From the NCBI RefSeq assembly GCF_002086795.1, contig NZ_MVIM01000012.1, positions 1 through 64,000 of the forward strand: a stretch of 64,000 nt of DNA, given 5' to 3'. How positions within the stretch are numbered: the first letter of the stretch is position 1; every line of letters begins with the position of its first letter. Position numbers and translations under genes: made by a program. Below the pieces are notes generated by a model. The model worked only from the letters and a program-made list of their open reading frames with translations. It made no database searches and was not told the origin of the DNA. Source of the stretch: Mycolicibacterium tusciae. GTDB lineage: Bacteria > Actinomycetota > Actinomycetes > Mycobacteriales > Mycobacteriaceae. Below, piece by piece: positions 16,022 through 25,377 of this stretch.

Positions 16022-16854
16022 GCCCGCAGCTCCAATCGTCCGTGGCTGATGGTCGTCGTGCCGTTCGCCTCTGCTTCGAACGCAAACGAATTGCCCGAGA
16101 TGTCGAACGCGTTCACGTTCAGATCGCAATCGAGGGGAGTCGGCGACGCGAACCGTCCCGCGACGCGCCGAACCAGGCCCGGATCGTCGACCCCCAAAAG
16201 GCCGAGAACGCGGTGGGTGCAGATCGCCATCGTGCACAGCCCGTGGGCGAACACGAAGTCGAAACCTGCTGTGCGCGCGGCGTCGATGTCGAAGTGATGT
16301 GCCGACCAGTCGCCGGACACCTCGGCGTAGCGGTGCGCCACATCGGCACCGATGTGGTGGGTCACGGATCCGACCGGACGTGCCCGTGCGTCGTCGGGGA
16401 AGCGGTGATCGACGGGTGCGGCCCCGAGATCGACGACGCCGTCGAGGCCGAGCAGCACCATCGTCCACCACTGTTCGGCGGCGAGCGCGCCATCCACGCC
16501 CACTTGCTCGAAGTGCATCACGACTTGCGTGCCGGCCCGCGACGTCCGCACCGCCGAAATCTGCGACCACGTCTGCAGCGGCTCACCGGGGAGCAGCGGC
16601 CGGTGCAGCACGATGTCGTGTGCGCCGTGCACCCCGCCGCGAACGCGCTGCCAGATCGACTCCGGCAGGTCGCCCCTGGCCGCCTCGTTCGGGGTGAACA
16701 CCAGGATCACCGGGAACATCGCGGGCGTCGCGAGGCCGTCCAGTACCGATGAGGTCCGGTCGACGGTGGCCGCGGCGTAGCGCGCGATCGTCTCAGGGTC
16801 GAGGCGGCCGGCGAACGGGCCGTGCCGGACCGGGGACACCGTCGTCTCGCTCAT
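16018..16854 (-). CDS. MaoC-like double hot-dog hydratase/dehydratase
   Basis: About 278 residues from ATG 16854 (an in-frame ATG at 16905 is less likely because it runs into the divergent promoter region). The C-terminal half has the hydratase-2 loop VSGDWSAHHFDIDAARTAGF followed by FAHGLCTM. The Asp and His are kept, but the Asn usual in G-D-x-N-P is Ser. The N-terminal hot-dog is degenerate, as is common in two-domain members. Expected reaction: addition of water to an enoyl-CoA. Coupled to the LLM gene. Confidence 0.83.
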   Translation of the reverse strand: MSETTVSPVRHGPFAGRLDPETIARYAAATVDRTSSVLDGLATPAMFPVILVFTPNEAARGDLPESIWQRVRGGVHGAHDIVLHRPLLPGEPLQTWSQISAVRTSRAGTQVVMHFEQVGVDGALAAEQWWTMVLLGLDGVVDLGAAPVDHRFPDDARARPVGSVTHHIGADVAHRYAEVSGDWSAHHFDIDAARTAGFDFVFAHGLCTMAICTHRVLGLLGVDDPGLVRRVAGRFASPTPLDCDLNVNAFDISGNSFAFEAEANGTTTISHGRLELRA

Positions 16855-16984
16855 GCTCGATGACCCTTCTGCGGCCGTGAACCCTGTACATTCCGTGATT
16901 CGCATGGTAACGACATTCTCAGAAATCGAGAAGATTGTTCTAGTGTTGAATGCGCGGCTCGGCCGCGCGGAAGCGGAGCACTAC

Positions 16985-17905
16985 ATGCGGTTCACGTTCA
17001 CCCACCCGATGCACAGCCATCCGTACAACCCGGAGTTGGTGACCGGTTCGGGCATCACCACCGTCGCGGCGGCGGCCGAGGCGGCAGGGTTCCACGGTTT
17101 CGGGTTCACCGATCACCCGGCGCCGTCGCAGCGATGGCTGGAGTCCGGCGGGCACGACGCGGTGGACCCTTTCGTGGCGATGGGCTACGCCGCGGCGCGG
17201 ACGACGACGCTGCGGCTGATCCCGAACATCGTCGTGCTGCCGTACCGAAATCCGTTCGTGGTGGCCAAGGCAGGCGCGACGCTCGATCTGCTGTCCGACG
17301 GCCGGTTCACCCTCGGGGTCGGTGTCGGCTACCTCAAGCGGGAGTTCACCGCGCTGGGCGTGGACTTCGACGAACGCGCGGCCTTGTTCGAAGAGGCTCT
17401 CGAGGTGATCCGGGGCATCTGGACCACCGACGACTTCTTCTATGAGGGAAGACATTTCAGTGCCAAGGGCATCACCGCGCACCCGAGGCCGGTGAGCACA
17501 CCGCACCCCCCCATCTGGATCGGTGGCAACACCGCTGCCGCGCGCAAGCGCGTCGTCCTGCACGGTGACGGCTGGTGCCCGTTCCCGGCGCCTGCGATGC
17601 TCGCGCAGACCGCGCGCACCGCCGTGATGGATGCCGAAGTTCTGGCCGAGGGGGTCGAGGATCTGCGCCGCCGGTTCGACGCCGCGGGCCGGGACTTCAC
17701 CGGCATCGACATCACGTTCACGAACGCCGACGGCGGCAGCCCCGGCGGTGACGACTTCAACGCCGACGCGTATCTCACCGGTCTGGAAAAGCTTGCGGCG
17801 GTGGGTGTCACGTGGGTGCAGGTCGGCCTGCCGGGCGACAACCTGGCGCACGTGTTGGACACCATCGAACGCTTCGGCAGCTCGGTGATCAAGGCCGCGG
17901 GTTGA
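16985..17905 (+). CDS. F420-type LLM-class oxidoreductase
   Basis: A 306-residue LLM protein. ATG 16985 (RFTFTHPMHSHPYNPEL) is chosen over upstream in-frame codons because it begins at the barrel. Seen: HGFGFTDHPAPSQRWL, LLSDGRFTLGVGVGYLKREFTALG, and PHPPIWIGGNTAAARKRVV near residue 175. It probably uses F420. TAGTGT at 16941-16946 may be its -10. It is divergent from the MaoC/LLM pair and convergent with the P450 operon. Confidence 0.87.
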   Translation: MRFTFTHPMHSHPYNPELVTGSGITTVAAAAEAAGFHGFGFTDHPAPSQRWLESGGHDAVDPFVAMGYAAARTTTLRLIPNIVVLPYRNPFVVAKAGATLDLLSDGRFTLGVGVGYLKREFTALGVDFDERAALFEEALEVIRGIWTTDDFFYEGRHFSAKGITAHPRPVSTPHPPIWIGGNTAAARKRVVLHGDGWCPFPAPAMLAQTARTAVMDAEVLAEGVEDLRRRFDAAGRDFTGIDITFTNADGGSPGGDDFNADAYLTGLEKLAAVGVTWVQVGLPGDNLAHVLDTIERFGSSVIKAAG

Positions 17906-17914
17906 GTGGGGCCG

Positions 17915-17936
17915 GGCGGCGATCAGGCGGCGATCA
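17915..17936. repeat. Tandem 11-bp duplication at a P450 3' end
   Basis: GGCGGCGATCA occurs twice head to tail (17915-17925 and 17926-17936). The second copy encodes the last residues of the minus-strand P450, and the first lies past its stop. Confidence 0.6.
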
Positions 17937-19113
17937 GCCTGAGGGGTAGCCGTTCGTGTCGGCGGATGATGTTGTTGAGCGCCCACGTCGGCGGTCCCGA
18001 CAATTCGATCCGTTCGACACGCTCGGCCAGCGCTCGCAGCATCGCCTGGGTCTCCAACCGCGCCAACCCTTGTCCCGCGCAGGCGTGGGTGCCGTGACCG
18101 AACCCGAGGTGGCGAGTGGCGTCGCGCCGGATGTCGAACGTGTCGGCGGCATCCCATTCGAGTTCGTCGCGATTGGCCGAGGAGAAGAGGACCAGGACCT
18201 GTGCACCCGCGGGGATCCGGTGTCCGGCGATGTCGGTGTCGACGGTGACGCGGCGGCCGAACGCCCGCAGCGGCGACTCGAAGCGGACGATCTCGTTGAC
18301 CGCGGCGGGGATGATCCCAGGATCGTCCCTGAGCAGCTGCCACTGGTCGGGGTGCGAGGCGAACAGGTGCAGCGCATTGGAGATCGCGCTGATCGTGGTG
18401 TCGAGTGACGGGGCGATGTAGTCGATCATCAGCGGGGCGCACTCGGCGCGGGACACCTTGCCGGCGTCAGCCGCCAGCAGCACCTCGTGGCCGACGCTGC
18501 CCTCGATCAGGCTGCGGTCACGCACCACGCGTCGGGCGTAGGCGAGCATGCGAAGGCTTGCCGGTATCGACCTCAGCGCTCGCCTGTTCATCGGGCCGAG
18601 GACGTCGAAAGTAGCTGCACCCCAAGGCAGCAGGTCGGTGCGCTGTTCGCGCGGCCAGCCGATCAGGTCGGGTACCACCGCCATCGGTAGTGCGTACGCG
18701 AGGTCCTCGACACCGTCCACCTCGCCGCGTCTCAGCGCGGCGTCGACCACTCGGGCGGCCTGCGCCTGAACGTCGTCGTCGATGCCGCGCAGGGCACGGG
18801 GCAGTAGGCGGTGCGCGACCAGCTTGCGTCGCTGGTCGTGTTCGGCGCCGTCACTCACCAGCGTGGTGCCGCGGGACAGACGATTGGTCAGCGCGTTGAG
18901 CGCCACGCCCTTTTCGGAGGCGAAGGTCGTATCGTCGCGCAGCACCGCCTTGCATTCGGCGAACGTCGGCAACGCGTACACGCGGTGTCTGGACAGCCAG
19001 ACGACGGGTCCGAGCCCGCGCAGGGCAGCGTAGTGCGGGTACGGGTCGACGATCGCATCGGTGGTGTAGATGTTCGACCCGTAGGTGGGGACGCCGCTGC
19101 GCGTTCTAGGCAT
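17923..19113 (-). CDS. Cytochrome P450
   Basis: A 396-residue P450, last gene of the meta-cleavage operon. The heme loop is LGFGHGTHACAGQGLARLE. The I-helix reads APSLDTTISA, so the usual Gly is Ser/Leu while D-T-T is kept. The ATG at 19113 lies 8 nt inside the end of the flavin hydroxylase gene, which implies coupling. It may hydroxylate the aromatic substrate before ring attack, or serve a side-chain oxidation. Confidence 0.92.
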   Translation of the reverse strand: MPRTRSGVPTYGSNIYTTDAIVDPYPHYAALRGLGPVVWLSRHRVYALPTFAECKAVLRDDTTFASEKGVALNALTNRLSRGTTLVSDGAEHDQRRKLVAHRLLPRALRGIDDDVQAQAARVVDAALRRGEVDGVEDLAYALPMAVVPDLIGWPREQRTDLLPWGAATFDVLGPMNRRALRSIPASLRMLAYARRVVRDRSLIEGSVGHEVLLAADAGKVSRAECAPLMIDYIAPSLDTTISAISNALHLFASHPDQWQLLRDDPGIIPAAVNEIVRFESPLRAFGRRVTVDTDIAGHRIPAGAQVLVLFSSANRDELEWDAADTFDIRRDATRHLGFGHGTHACAGQGLARLETQAMLRALAERVERIELSGPPTWALNNIIRRHERLPLRLIAA

Positions 19114-20650
19114 GGGATCGGACCCTTTTGACGCTTGTGAAGGTCGGGAGCAAGCCATAGATCTGGCGCGCGTCGCGTGCGGCATACATGACCGTGCGGT
19201 CCGGCCGCACGATCGCCGCTGCAGCGCGACCGCGGCGAAGCCACTCGGCGAGTTCCGAGCCGGGCGAAGCGATGTGGACGGCGACGCCACGGGCGCCGAG
19301 CGTCGAATGCTGCGCGGCAGTCGGTGTCACCGACGTGATGACCGAGAACCCGTTGCCGAGCACGTCGTCGAGCCGGTGGCCGTCGTCGCTGCACACCGTA
19401 TTCGGGCACAGTGTGCCCGCGAGGTGTCCCGGCACGCGCCTCGATCGCACATAGGCCGAACGACGTAGTGCGGGGGTGCGGCTACCGAGGATCTTGCCGC
19501 GCATACCGGGAACGAACCGCAGGCGGGTCACTAGCAGTCGCCGGGCGAGGTTGCCCCATTCCCCGCCTGCTGTCATGGCCCAGCCGACGGTCAACGCGAG
19601 CCGAATCATGTGCCGCGCGTGCGGTTGGCGTTCCTGCTCGTAACTGTCGAGCGTGGCCGGCGGAAGCTCGCCGGTGATGACGCCGGCGAGTTTCCACGCC
19701 AGGTTCATCGCGTCGCGCAGGCCGGCACCGAGGCCCTGGCCGACGAACGGCGGGGTGAGATGTGCGGCGTCGCCCAACAGGAAGATATTGCCACGTCGCC
19801 ACCGGTCGGCGATCCGGGCACGAAAGGTGTATTCGGCGACGCGGATCAACTCGATGTCGTCGTCGGTGACGTTCGACGTCCACGGGGCGATCAGCGGACG
19901 CAGTGCATGGATGCTCCGGAAGTCGTCGGCCGATTCGCCGGGCAGGAGCCGAAATTCCCAGCGGTACCGCGAGGGTCCGATCCGCATGTACGTACCGGCC
20001 CGCATCGGATCGCACACCTGATGCACGCCGTCCCACTGGTCGAGATCGGCGTCGGTGGCCGCATCGACGACGAGCCAGCGCTGGTCGAACTTCATATCGT
20101 GCATGCAGCTGCCGATCTGGTTGCGCACGACGCTGTTTGCGCCGTCGCAACCCAGCAGGTAGTCGGTGTTGACGACATGGGTGGAGTCGTCGGTTCGGTC
20201 GATGTAGGTGACCCGGACGCGGCCGTCGTGTCGTTCGGCGACGGCGACGACCTCGACGTCGCCTCGCAGTTCGACGCCGGGGTAGCTTTTCAAGTTGGCG
20301 CGCAGCAGCGCCTCGAGGTCGGGCTGGTCGAACATGTTGGCCTGCGGAAAACCGTTGACCGACAGTGCGGTGTCGCGGCGGAACTCGGCGAGCACCCGCA
20401 TCGAGGGGTCGAGCAGACGAAGACCTTGGGCCGGCCGTGAGATCGCGGAGAACTCGTCGGCGATTCCGAGACGCGCGACGATGCGGCAGATCTCGTCGTC
20501 GAGATGCACCGCACGCGGCTGTGGATAGACCGCGCCCCACCGTTCGAGGATCAGGCAGCGAATGCCGTACTGCGCCAACAGGGTGGCGACCGTCGCGCCG
20601 GTGGGCCCCGCTCCCACGACGACAACGGCAGGCGAATCCTCCGTCGTCAC
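19106..20650 (-). CDS. FAD-dependent aromatic hydroxylase (MhpA/PheA-like)
   Basis: A 514-residue class A flavoprotein monooxygenase. Seen: AVVVVGAGPTGATVATLLAQYG (dinucleotide loop), DYLLGCDGANSVVR (second motif, D-G region) and IFLLGDAAHLTPPFVGQGLG (ribityl-binding motif). It resembles 3-(3-hydroxyphenyl)propionate hydroxylase and related phenol hydroxylases, which add a hydroxyl ortho to an existing one. The GTG at 20650 overlaps the stop of the hydrolase gene (GTGA). In context it would produce the catechol for the extradiol dioxygenase. Confidence 0.9.
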   Translation of the reverse strand: MTTEDSPAVVVVGAGPTGATVATLLAQYGIRCLILERWGAVYPQPRAVHLDDEICRIVARLGIADEFSAISRPAQGLRLLDPSMRVLAEFRRDTALSVNGFPQANMFDQPDLEALLRANLKSYPGVELRGDVEVVAVAERHDGRVRVTYIDRTDDSTHVVNTDYLLGCDGANSVVRNQIGSCMHDMKFDQRWLVVDAATDADLDQWDGVHQVCDPMRAGTYMRIGPSRYRWEFRLLPGESADDFRSIHALRPLIAPWTSNVTDDDIELIRVAEYTFRARIADRWRRGNIFLLGDAAHLTPPFVGQGLGAGLRDAMNLAWKLAGVITGELPPATLDSYEQERQPHARHMIRLALTVGWAMTAGGEWGNLARRLLVTRLRFVPGMRGKILGSRTPALRRSAYVRSRRVPGHLAGTLCPNTVCSDDGHRLDDVLGNGFSVITSVTPTAAQHSTLGARGVAVHIASPGSELAEWLRRGRAAAAIVRPDRTVMYAARDARQIYGLLPTFTSVKRVRSHA

Positions 20651-21585
20651 GCATACCTCACGGTGGTGCGCTGCACACCGAGGTCGATGGCGCCGTCGTC
20701 GGTCGCGACGCGCAGTTCCACCGAGTCGCCGTCCTTGAGGTATTTCGTGTTCTTGGCCTGCCGCTTGAAGAACACCTTCCACTTGACCGCGGGCGGAAGG
20801 AGCGATCCGATCACCTCGATCGGCTTCGGCGGGGCGCTCAACGCGGTCCCGACGGGCGTACCGGTCATCACCAGGTCACCCGCGGCCAGATCCTGGAATC
20901 GGGCCAGCGACTTCAGCGCCTGCACGGGCGGGTAGATCATGTCGCCCCCGACGACCATGTCCTGGCGGATCTCGCCGTTGACCCTCAGCTGCAGACGCAG
21001 ATCGGTGAAGCGCTTGAGTTCGTCGGCGTCGAGCAGCACCAGCGCGGGCCCGACCGGTGTGAACGTCGGATAGGACTTGCCCTCATAGAACTGGGTTTGG
21101 GGGAGTTGGATGTCGCGGGCCGAAACATCGTTGGTGACAACGAGTCCGGCGATGTAATCGGACAGCTGGGATTCGGCGATCTCGGTGCCGACGGGGATGT
21201 CCCGTCCGATCACCAGACCGATTTCGACCTCGTAGTCCAGAAGCTTCACGTGCTCGGGCTTGACGATGTCGTCGAACGGACCGCTGATCGACGCCGAGGA
21301 CTTCCGGAAGAAGGTGAGCGGGATCGAGGCGGGGTCCATGCCCGCGTCCTTGACGTGTGATGCGAAGTTCGTCATCTGCGCCACGACGCGGCAGGGCCGA
21401 GTCACGGGGGAGATCAGCGTCAATGAATCAACCGGCACGGTCTCGGTGCTGTGGCTCGCCCATTCGATCGCCTCCCGGTCCTGGAGCAGGTCACCGGTGG
21501 TGGTCGCGGTGGTGGAGATCCTCGCCGCACCGGTTGGGGTGTGGACCCACCAGGCGTCGGCGGTGCGCAATATGGACGTGGTCAT
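20647..21585 (-). CDS. Fumarylacetoacetate hydrolase-family protein
   Basis: A 312-residue FAH-fold protein. LLDYEVEIGLVIGRDIP carries the metal-binding Glu residues, and GLVVTNDVSARDIQLPQTQFYEGKS and DLVMTGTPVGTA are family signatures. Members hydrolyse C-C bonds of diketo acids, or act as 2-hydroxypenta-2,4-dienoate hydratases or decarboxylases in meta-cleavage pathways. ATG overlaps the dioxygenase stop (ATGA). I infer processing of the ring-cleavage product. Confidence 0.9.
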   Translation of the reverse strand: MTTSILRTADAWWVHTPTGAARISTTATTTGDLLQDREAIEWASHSTETVPVDSLTLISPVTRPCRVVAQMTNFASHVKDAGMDPASIPLTFFRKSSASISGPFDDIVKPEHVKLLDYEVEIGLVIGRDIPVGTEIAESQLSDYIAGLVVTNDVSARDIQLPQTQFYEGKSYPTFTPVGPALVLLDADELKRFTDLRLQLRVNGEIRQDMVVGGDMIYPPVQALKSLARFQDLAAGDLVMTGTPVGTALSAPPKPIEVIGSLLPPAVKWKVFFKRQAKNTKYLKDGDSVELRVATDDGAIDLGVQRTTVRYA

Positions 21586-22712
21586 GAGTTGGCTACTTTC
21601 ATCAGGCCGCGGAGGCGGGTGAGGGTGAATTCGTTGTCGTCGCGCAGGGCGTTGAGGATCGAACGTGCTTCGTGGGGAAGCGCTTTGGGGTTGATGCCGA
21701 GGAAGTCCTTGGTGACGGCGGGACCCCACTGAGACAGCCCTGACGCCGTGAACGGAGCCCAGCCCGGCTCCAGGGTGTTGTCGAACATGTCGCCGTCGGC
21801 GAAGTGCTCTACAAGGAATCCGTCGGGGTCGCGCCAGTAGTCGAACAGCTGGCTGCCCTGGATGTGGCGCCCGATGCCCCATGAGCGGGAATAGCCACGC
21901 TCGCGCAGATATTCGCCGCCGGCGGCGAGCGCGTCGAGGTCACACACCTGGTAGGCCGAGTGCACGTACCGGTTGACCGGTCCCAGCGTCATCGCCAGGG
22001 TGTGATGGTCGGCGGGGGCCGTGCCCCGGTCGCAGCGCATGAAGCTCATCACCGGGCCGCGATCGCGTTGGCCCGGGTAGTAGAGGAAGTCACTGACGAT
22101 CATGCCGAGGTTGTCGAGATACCAGTTCAACGCCTCGGTGTACCGGGTGGAGGAAATGACGACATGCCCGAGTCGCTGAACCCTGGCCGGCGCGCGGCTG
22201 GGGCGTTGGGTGGCGTTGGCGCGCGCGACCCGGTCGCCGAAGTTGAAGACGTGCGCCTGCTGGCGCGGCAGGGCGGGCAGCGGGTGCATGCCCGCGACCA
22301 CCTTGACCGGAATTCCGCTCGGATCGACGAGATCGGTCGACACGCCTCCGATGGATTCGGGGAGTGCGTGGACGCCGATGCCGTTCGCATCGGCGAGGCG
22401 TAACACATCGACCTCGTCCTGAGCCGCGAACGCGGTGCCGACGAACCGCGAGCGGGCGCCTCTGCGCAGAATCACGCACGGCGCGCCGGGGTCGGTGCCG
22501 CGCAGTTGCACCTCGTCGTGGGTGCGCATCGCAGTGGTGAACCCGAAGGCCTGCGCGAACGCTTCGGCGCGCGAGAGGTCCGGTTTCTCGAACTCCAGCC
22601 ACGCGATATCGGCGACTTTGATGACCGGATTTCGCGACCTCCCCGGATGCTCGCCGGCCCGGGCCCCGTGCTCGCTGTGCAGGTCGCTGTGGGTGCCGAC
22701 GGTATCGCCCAT
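21582..22712 (-). CDS. Extradiol ring-cleavage dioxygenase (VOC type)
   Basis: A 376-residue two-domain vicinal-oxygen-chelate protein with about 40 extra N-terminal residues. The C-terminal domain has the iron triad: His in RLGHVVISS, His in DHHTLAMT and Glu in FLVEHFADGD. Related enzymes (BphC, HsaC) cleave catechols next to the diol. ATG 22712 is preferred to the ATG at 22757 because GGGAGG precedes it and 22757 lies inside the operator. It is first of four overlapping minus-strand genes. Confidence 0.9.
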   Translation of the reverse strand: MGDTVGTHSDLHSEHGARAGEHPGRSRNPVIKVADIAWLEFEKPDLSRAEAFAQAFGFTTAMRTHDEVQLRGTDPGAPCVILRRGARSRFVGTAFAAQDEVDVLRLADANGIGVHALPESIGGVSTDLVDPSGIPVKVVAGMHPLPALPRQQAHVFNFGDRVARANATQRPSRAPARVQRLGHVVISSTRYTEALNWYLDNLGMIVSDFLYYPGQRDRGPVMSFMRCDRGTAPADHHTLAMTLGPVNRYVHSAYQVCDLDALAAGGEYLRERGYSRSWGIGRHIQGSQLFDYWRDPDGFLVEHFADGDMFDNTLEPGWAPFTASGLSQWGPAVTKDFLGINPKALPHEARSILNALRDDNEFTLTRLRGLMKVANS

Positions 22713-22742
22713 GCTGCACCTCCCTCGTGTATCGACACTGAC

Positions 22743-22756
22743 TGACGAAATCGTCA
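22743..22756. promoter_or_regulatory. Palindromic TetR operator, copy 1
   Basis: TGACGAAATCGTCA (22743-22756), an inverted repeat TGACGA/TCGTCA apart from the central AA. It lies 31 nt upstream of the dioxygenase start in the divergent region with the TetR gene. Confidence 0.8.
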
Positions 22757-22786
22757 CATACGACGCGACACTCAGTCAAGTGGTCC

Positions 22787-22800
22787 TGACGAAATCGTCA
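22787..22800. promoter_or_regulatory. Palindromic TetR operator, copy 2
   Basis: An exact second copy of TGACGAAATCGTCA, centred 44 bp from the first (about four helical turns). It overlaps the -35 region expected for the TetR gene, whose TACCGT (22818-22823) stands 6 nt before the GTG. Confidence 0.8.
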
Positions 22801-22829
22801 AAAGTGAAGGAACCTGCTACCGTGAGTGG

Positions 22830-23492
22830 GTGAGTGATCAACCGGACGCGTCGGTCAATCGGCTTGAACGGCGCAAACAGCGCACGCGCGCGGCATTGAT
22901 CAAGGCGGCGCAGCGATTCATCGCCGCGGGCAAGGTCAACGTCCCAGTCCTGGAGATCACCCAGGCGGCCGATGTGGGAATGGGCTCGTTCTACAACCAC
23001 TTCGAGAGCAAAGAGCAGCTCTTCGAGGCGGCGATAACCGATGTGCTCGACACCCATGGCGCCCTGCTCGACGAACTCACCTCGTCTATCGAGGACCCCG
23101 CCGAAACATTCGCTCGCAGCTACCGGCTGACGGGCCGGCTGTTCCGGCGTCGCCCGCAGGAGAGTCAGATCCTGCTGGCACACGGTATGCAGCTGCTCGC
23201 GTCGGAGAAGGGGTTGGCGCCACGCGCCCTGCGTGACATCCGGGAGGCCAATCGGGTCGGGCGATTCACCGTCAGCGATCCCGAACTCGCCTTGGCCATG
23301 GCCGGCGGCGCACTGCTGGGGTTGGGCAATCTGTTGCGCAATCAACCCGATCGTGACGACGCCGCGGCCACCGACGCTGTGACAGAGGATATTCTGCGAT
23401 TGTTCGGTCTGCCCGCCGACGAGGCACGGGAAATCTGCAGTCGTCCGCTCTCGGAACTGGACGCGCTCACTGAACCGGACTCCGCGGCCTAG
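22830..23492 (+). CDS. TetR family regulator of the meta-cleavage operon
   Basis: A 220-residue TetR protein: RRKQRTRAALIKAAQRFIAAG, then VLEITQAADVGMGSFYNHFESKEQLF as the DNA-binding helices (about residues 13-62). Its GTG lies 6 nt after TACCGT, so the mRNA should be leaderless. The two identical 14-bp palindromes in the 117-bp divergent gap are its obvious binding sites. Family precedent predicts repression of itself and of the extradiol/FAH/hydroxylase/P450 operon, released by a pathway ligand. Its 3' end overlaps the fadE5-like gene by 4 nt, tail to tail. Confidence 0.92.
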   Translation: MSDQPDASVNRLERRKQRTRAALIKAAQRFIAAGKVNVPVLEITQAADVGMGSFYNHFESKEQLFEAAITDVLDTHGALLDELTSSIEDPAETFARSYRLTGRLFRRRPQESQILLAHGMQLLASEKGLAPRALRDIREANRVGRFTVSDPELALAMAGGALLGLGNLLRNQPDRDDAAATDAVTEDILRLFGLPADEAREICSRPLSELDALTEPDSAA

Positions 23493-25321
23493 AACGCCGC
23501 CTCGGGCAGTCGCATGATCTCGTCGTCCATGGTTCCGACGATTTCGCGCACCGAGCTGACGATCGGCAGCCTCTGCGAGGCGAAGAACGTCGCAGTCGCG
23601 ACCTTGCCCTGGTAGAACGCCTCATCACCGCGCGCCGGACCGGCCGTCAGCGCCGCTTGGGCGACGTCCGCGGCTACAAGCAGCCGCCACCCGATGAGCA
23701 GATCGCCGACTGCCATCAGGTAGCGCACCGAGGACAGGCCGATCTTGTAGATCTCCGAAGGCTCTTCCGATGCCGCCATCAGGTATCCGGTCAGGCTCGC
23801 CGTCATCGCCTGCACATCCTCGAGCGCGACCCGCAACTGATCGGCCTGTGACTTCAGCGCGTCGTCACAGCCGTCGATCGTCTTGCTGATCTGCGTCGCC
23901 ACATGGGCCAACGCCGCGCCGTTGTCGCGGAAGATCTTGCGGAAGATGAAATCCAGCGCCTGGATCGCAGTCGTGCCCTCATACAGCGAGTCGATTTTCG
24001 CGTCGCGGATGTACTGCTCGATCGGATAGTCCTGCAAGAACCCCGACCCGCCGAGCGTCTGCAGCGATTCGGTCAGAATCTCGTAGGCACGTTCGGAGCC
24101 GACGCCTTTGACGACCGGCAGCAGCAGGTCGTCGACCCGGTGGGCCATATCGGGATCCGCACCCGAGACATGTTGGGCCACATCACTGTTCTGATGCGCC
24201 GCGGCGTACAGATAGAGCGCGCGCAGACCCTCGGCATACGCCTTCTGCGTCATCAGGCTGCGCCGGACATCGGGATGGGCGATGATCGCCACGCGCGGTG
24301 CCGTCTTGTCGGTCATCTGAGTCATATCGGCGCCCTGCAGGCGCTCCTTGGCGAAGGCCAGCGCGTTCAGGTACCCGGCCGACAGTGCGCCCGCGGACTT
24401 GACGCCGATGGTCATGCGCGCGTTCTCGATCACGGTGAACATCTGCGCGATGCCGTTGTGGATGTCGCCGACCAGATAGCCGACCGCCGGTATTCCGTCC
24501 GCGCCGAATGTCAGTTCACATGTCGGCGAGGACTTGATTCCCATCTTGTGCTCCAGGCCAGTCGCGAAAACCCCGTTGCGAGGGCCGAGTTCGAACGTCT
24601 CGGGATCGAACAGGAACTTCGGCACGTAGAACAGGCTCAACCCCTTGGTCCCCGGTCCAGCGCCCTCGGGTCTGGCCAGCACGAGGTGAACGATGTTCTC
24701 CGCGGTGTCACCGACGTCCCCGCCGGAGATGAAGCGCTTGACGCCTTCGATGTGCCAGGTGCCGTCGGGCTGAGCGATGGCCCTCGTGCGGCCGGCTCCG
24801 ACATCGGAACCGGCATCGGGCTCGGTGAGCACCATGGTCGACGCCCACCCGCGCGCCACACCCTCTGCGGCCCATCGCTTCTGCTCGTCGGTGCCCTCGA
24901 TGAACAGCGCGTTGGCCATGGTGGGACCCAGCGCCCACCAAAAGCCGGCGGACGGGTTGGCGGCCACCAGCATCTCGTTGACCGCCCACACCAATGGGGA
25001 GGGTGCCGGTACGCCGCCGATCTCCTCGGCGATGCCGATACGCCACCAGTCCGAATCCTTGATGGCCTGCACCGACTTGGCTAATTCCGTTGGCACGCTG
25101 ACTGAGTGTGTCGCAGGGTCGAATACCGGCGGGTGGCGGTCGGCGGCGGCGAACGATTCCGCGACGGGTCCTTCGGCGAGCCGGGCCACTTCGTCGAGCA
25201 TGGTGCGTGCGGTGTCTTCGTCAAGGTCGCCGTAGGCGCCGGAGTCCAGAACGGCGCCCAGCCCGAGCACCTCGAAGAGGTTGAACTCGAAATCGCGCAC
25301 GTTTGCTTTGTAGTGCCCCAC
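23489..25321 (-). CDS. fadE5: FadE5-like long acyl-CoA dehydrogenase
   Basis: A 610-residue acyl-CoA dehydrogenase, the length of mycobacterial FadE5 and matching its N-terminus (GHYKANVRDFEFNLFEVLG). GTG 25321 is preferred to the ATG at 25351 for that reason and because AAGGGA precedes it. Seen: VLTEPDAGSDVGAGRT, HIEGVKRFISGGD, FADGIP-type core and LGGSGFLQDYPIEQYIRDAKIDSLYEGTT, the catalytic C-terminal helix region. FadE5 has broad chain-length activity in beta-oxidation. Two tandem palindromes lie upstream. Confidence 0.88.
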   Translation of the reverse strand: MGHYKANVRDFEFNLFEVLGLGAVLDSGAYGDLDEDTARTMLDEVARLAEGPVAESFAAADRHPPVFDPATHSVSVPTELAKSVQAIKDSDWWRIGIAEEIGGVPAPSPLVWAVNEMLVAANPSAGFWWALGPTMANALFIEGTDEQKRWAAEGVARGWASTMVLTEPDAGSDVGAGRTRAIAQPDGTWHIEGVKRFISGGDVGDTAENIVHLVLARPEGAGPGTKGLSLFYVPKFLFDPETFELGPRNGVFATGLEHKMGIKSSPTCELTFGADGIPAVGYLVGDIHNGIAQMFTVIENARMTIGVKSAGALSAGYLNALAFAKERLQGADMTQMTDKTAPRVAIIAHPDVRRSLMTQKAYAEGLRALYLYAAAHQNSDVAQHVSGADPDMAHRVDDLLLPVVKGVGSERAYEILTESLQTLGGSGFLQDYPIEQYIRDAKIDSLYEGTTAIQALDFIFRKIFRDNGAALAHVATQISKTIDGCDDALKSQADQLRVALEDVQAMTASLTGYLMAASEEPSEIYKIGLSSVRYLMAVGDLLIGWRLLVAADVAQAALTAGPARGDEAFYQGKVATATFFASQRLPIVSSVREIVGTMDDEIMRLPEAAF

Positions 25322-25377
25322 CGCTGTTTCCCTTCGCGTCGCGAAACCCATAGAAGTCTGGCTGAGCAGGGAAAACG

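Noticed and set aside
16916..16942. TTCTC-N7-GAGAA inverted repeat and a GTTCTA half-site upstream of the LLM gene, reminiscent of a KstR box.
   Set aside because: The left half is displaced by one base from the AACnnGTT layout, so the KstR assignment does not hold; weak evidence for any operator.
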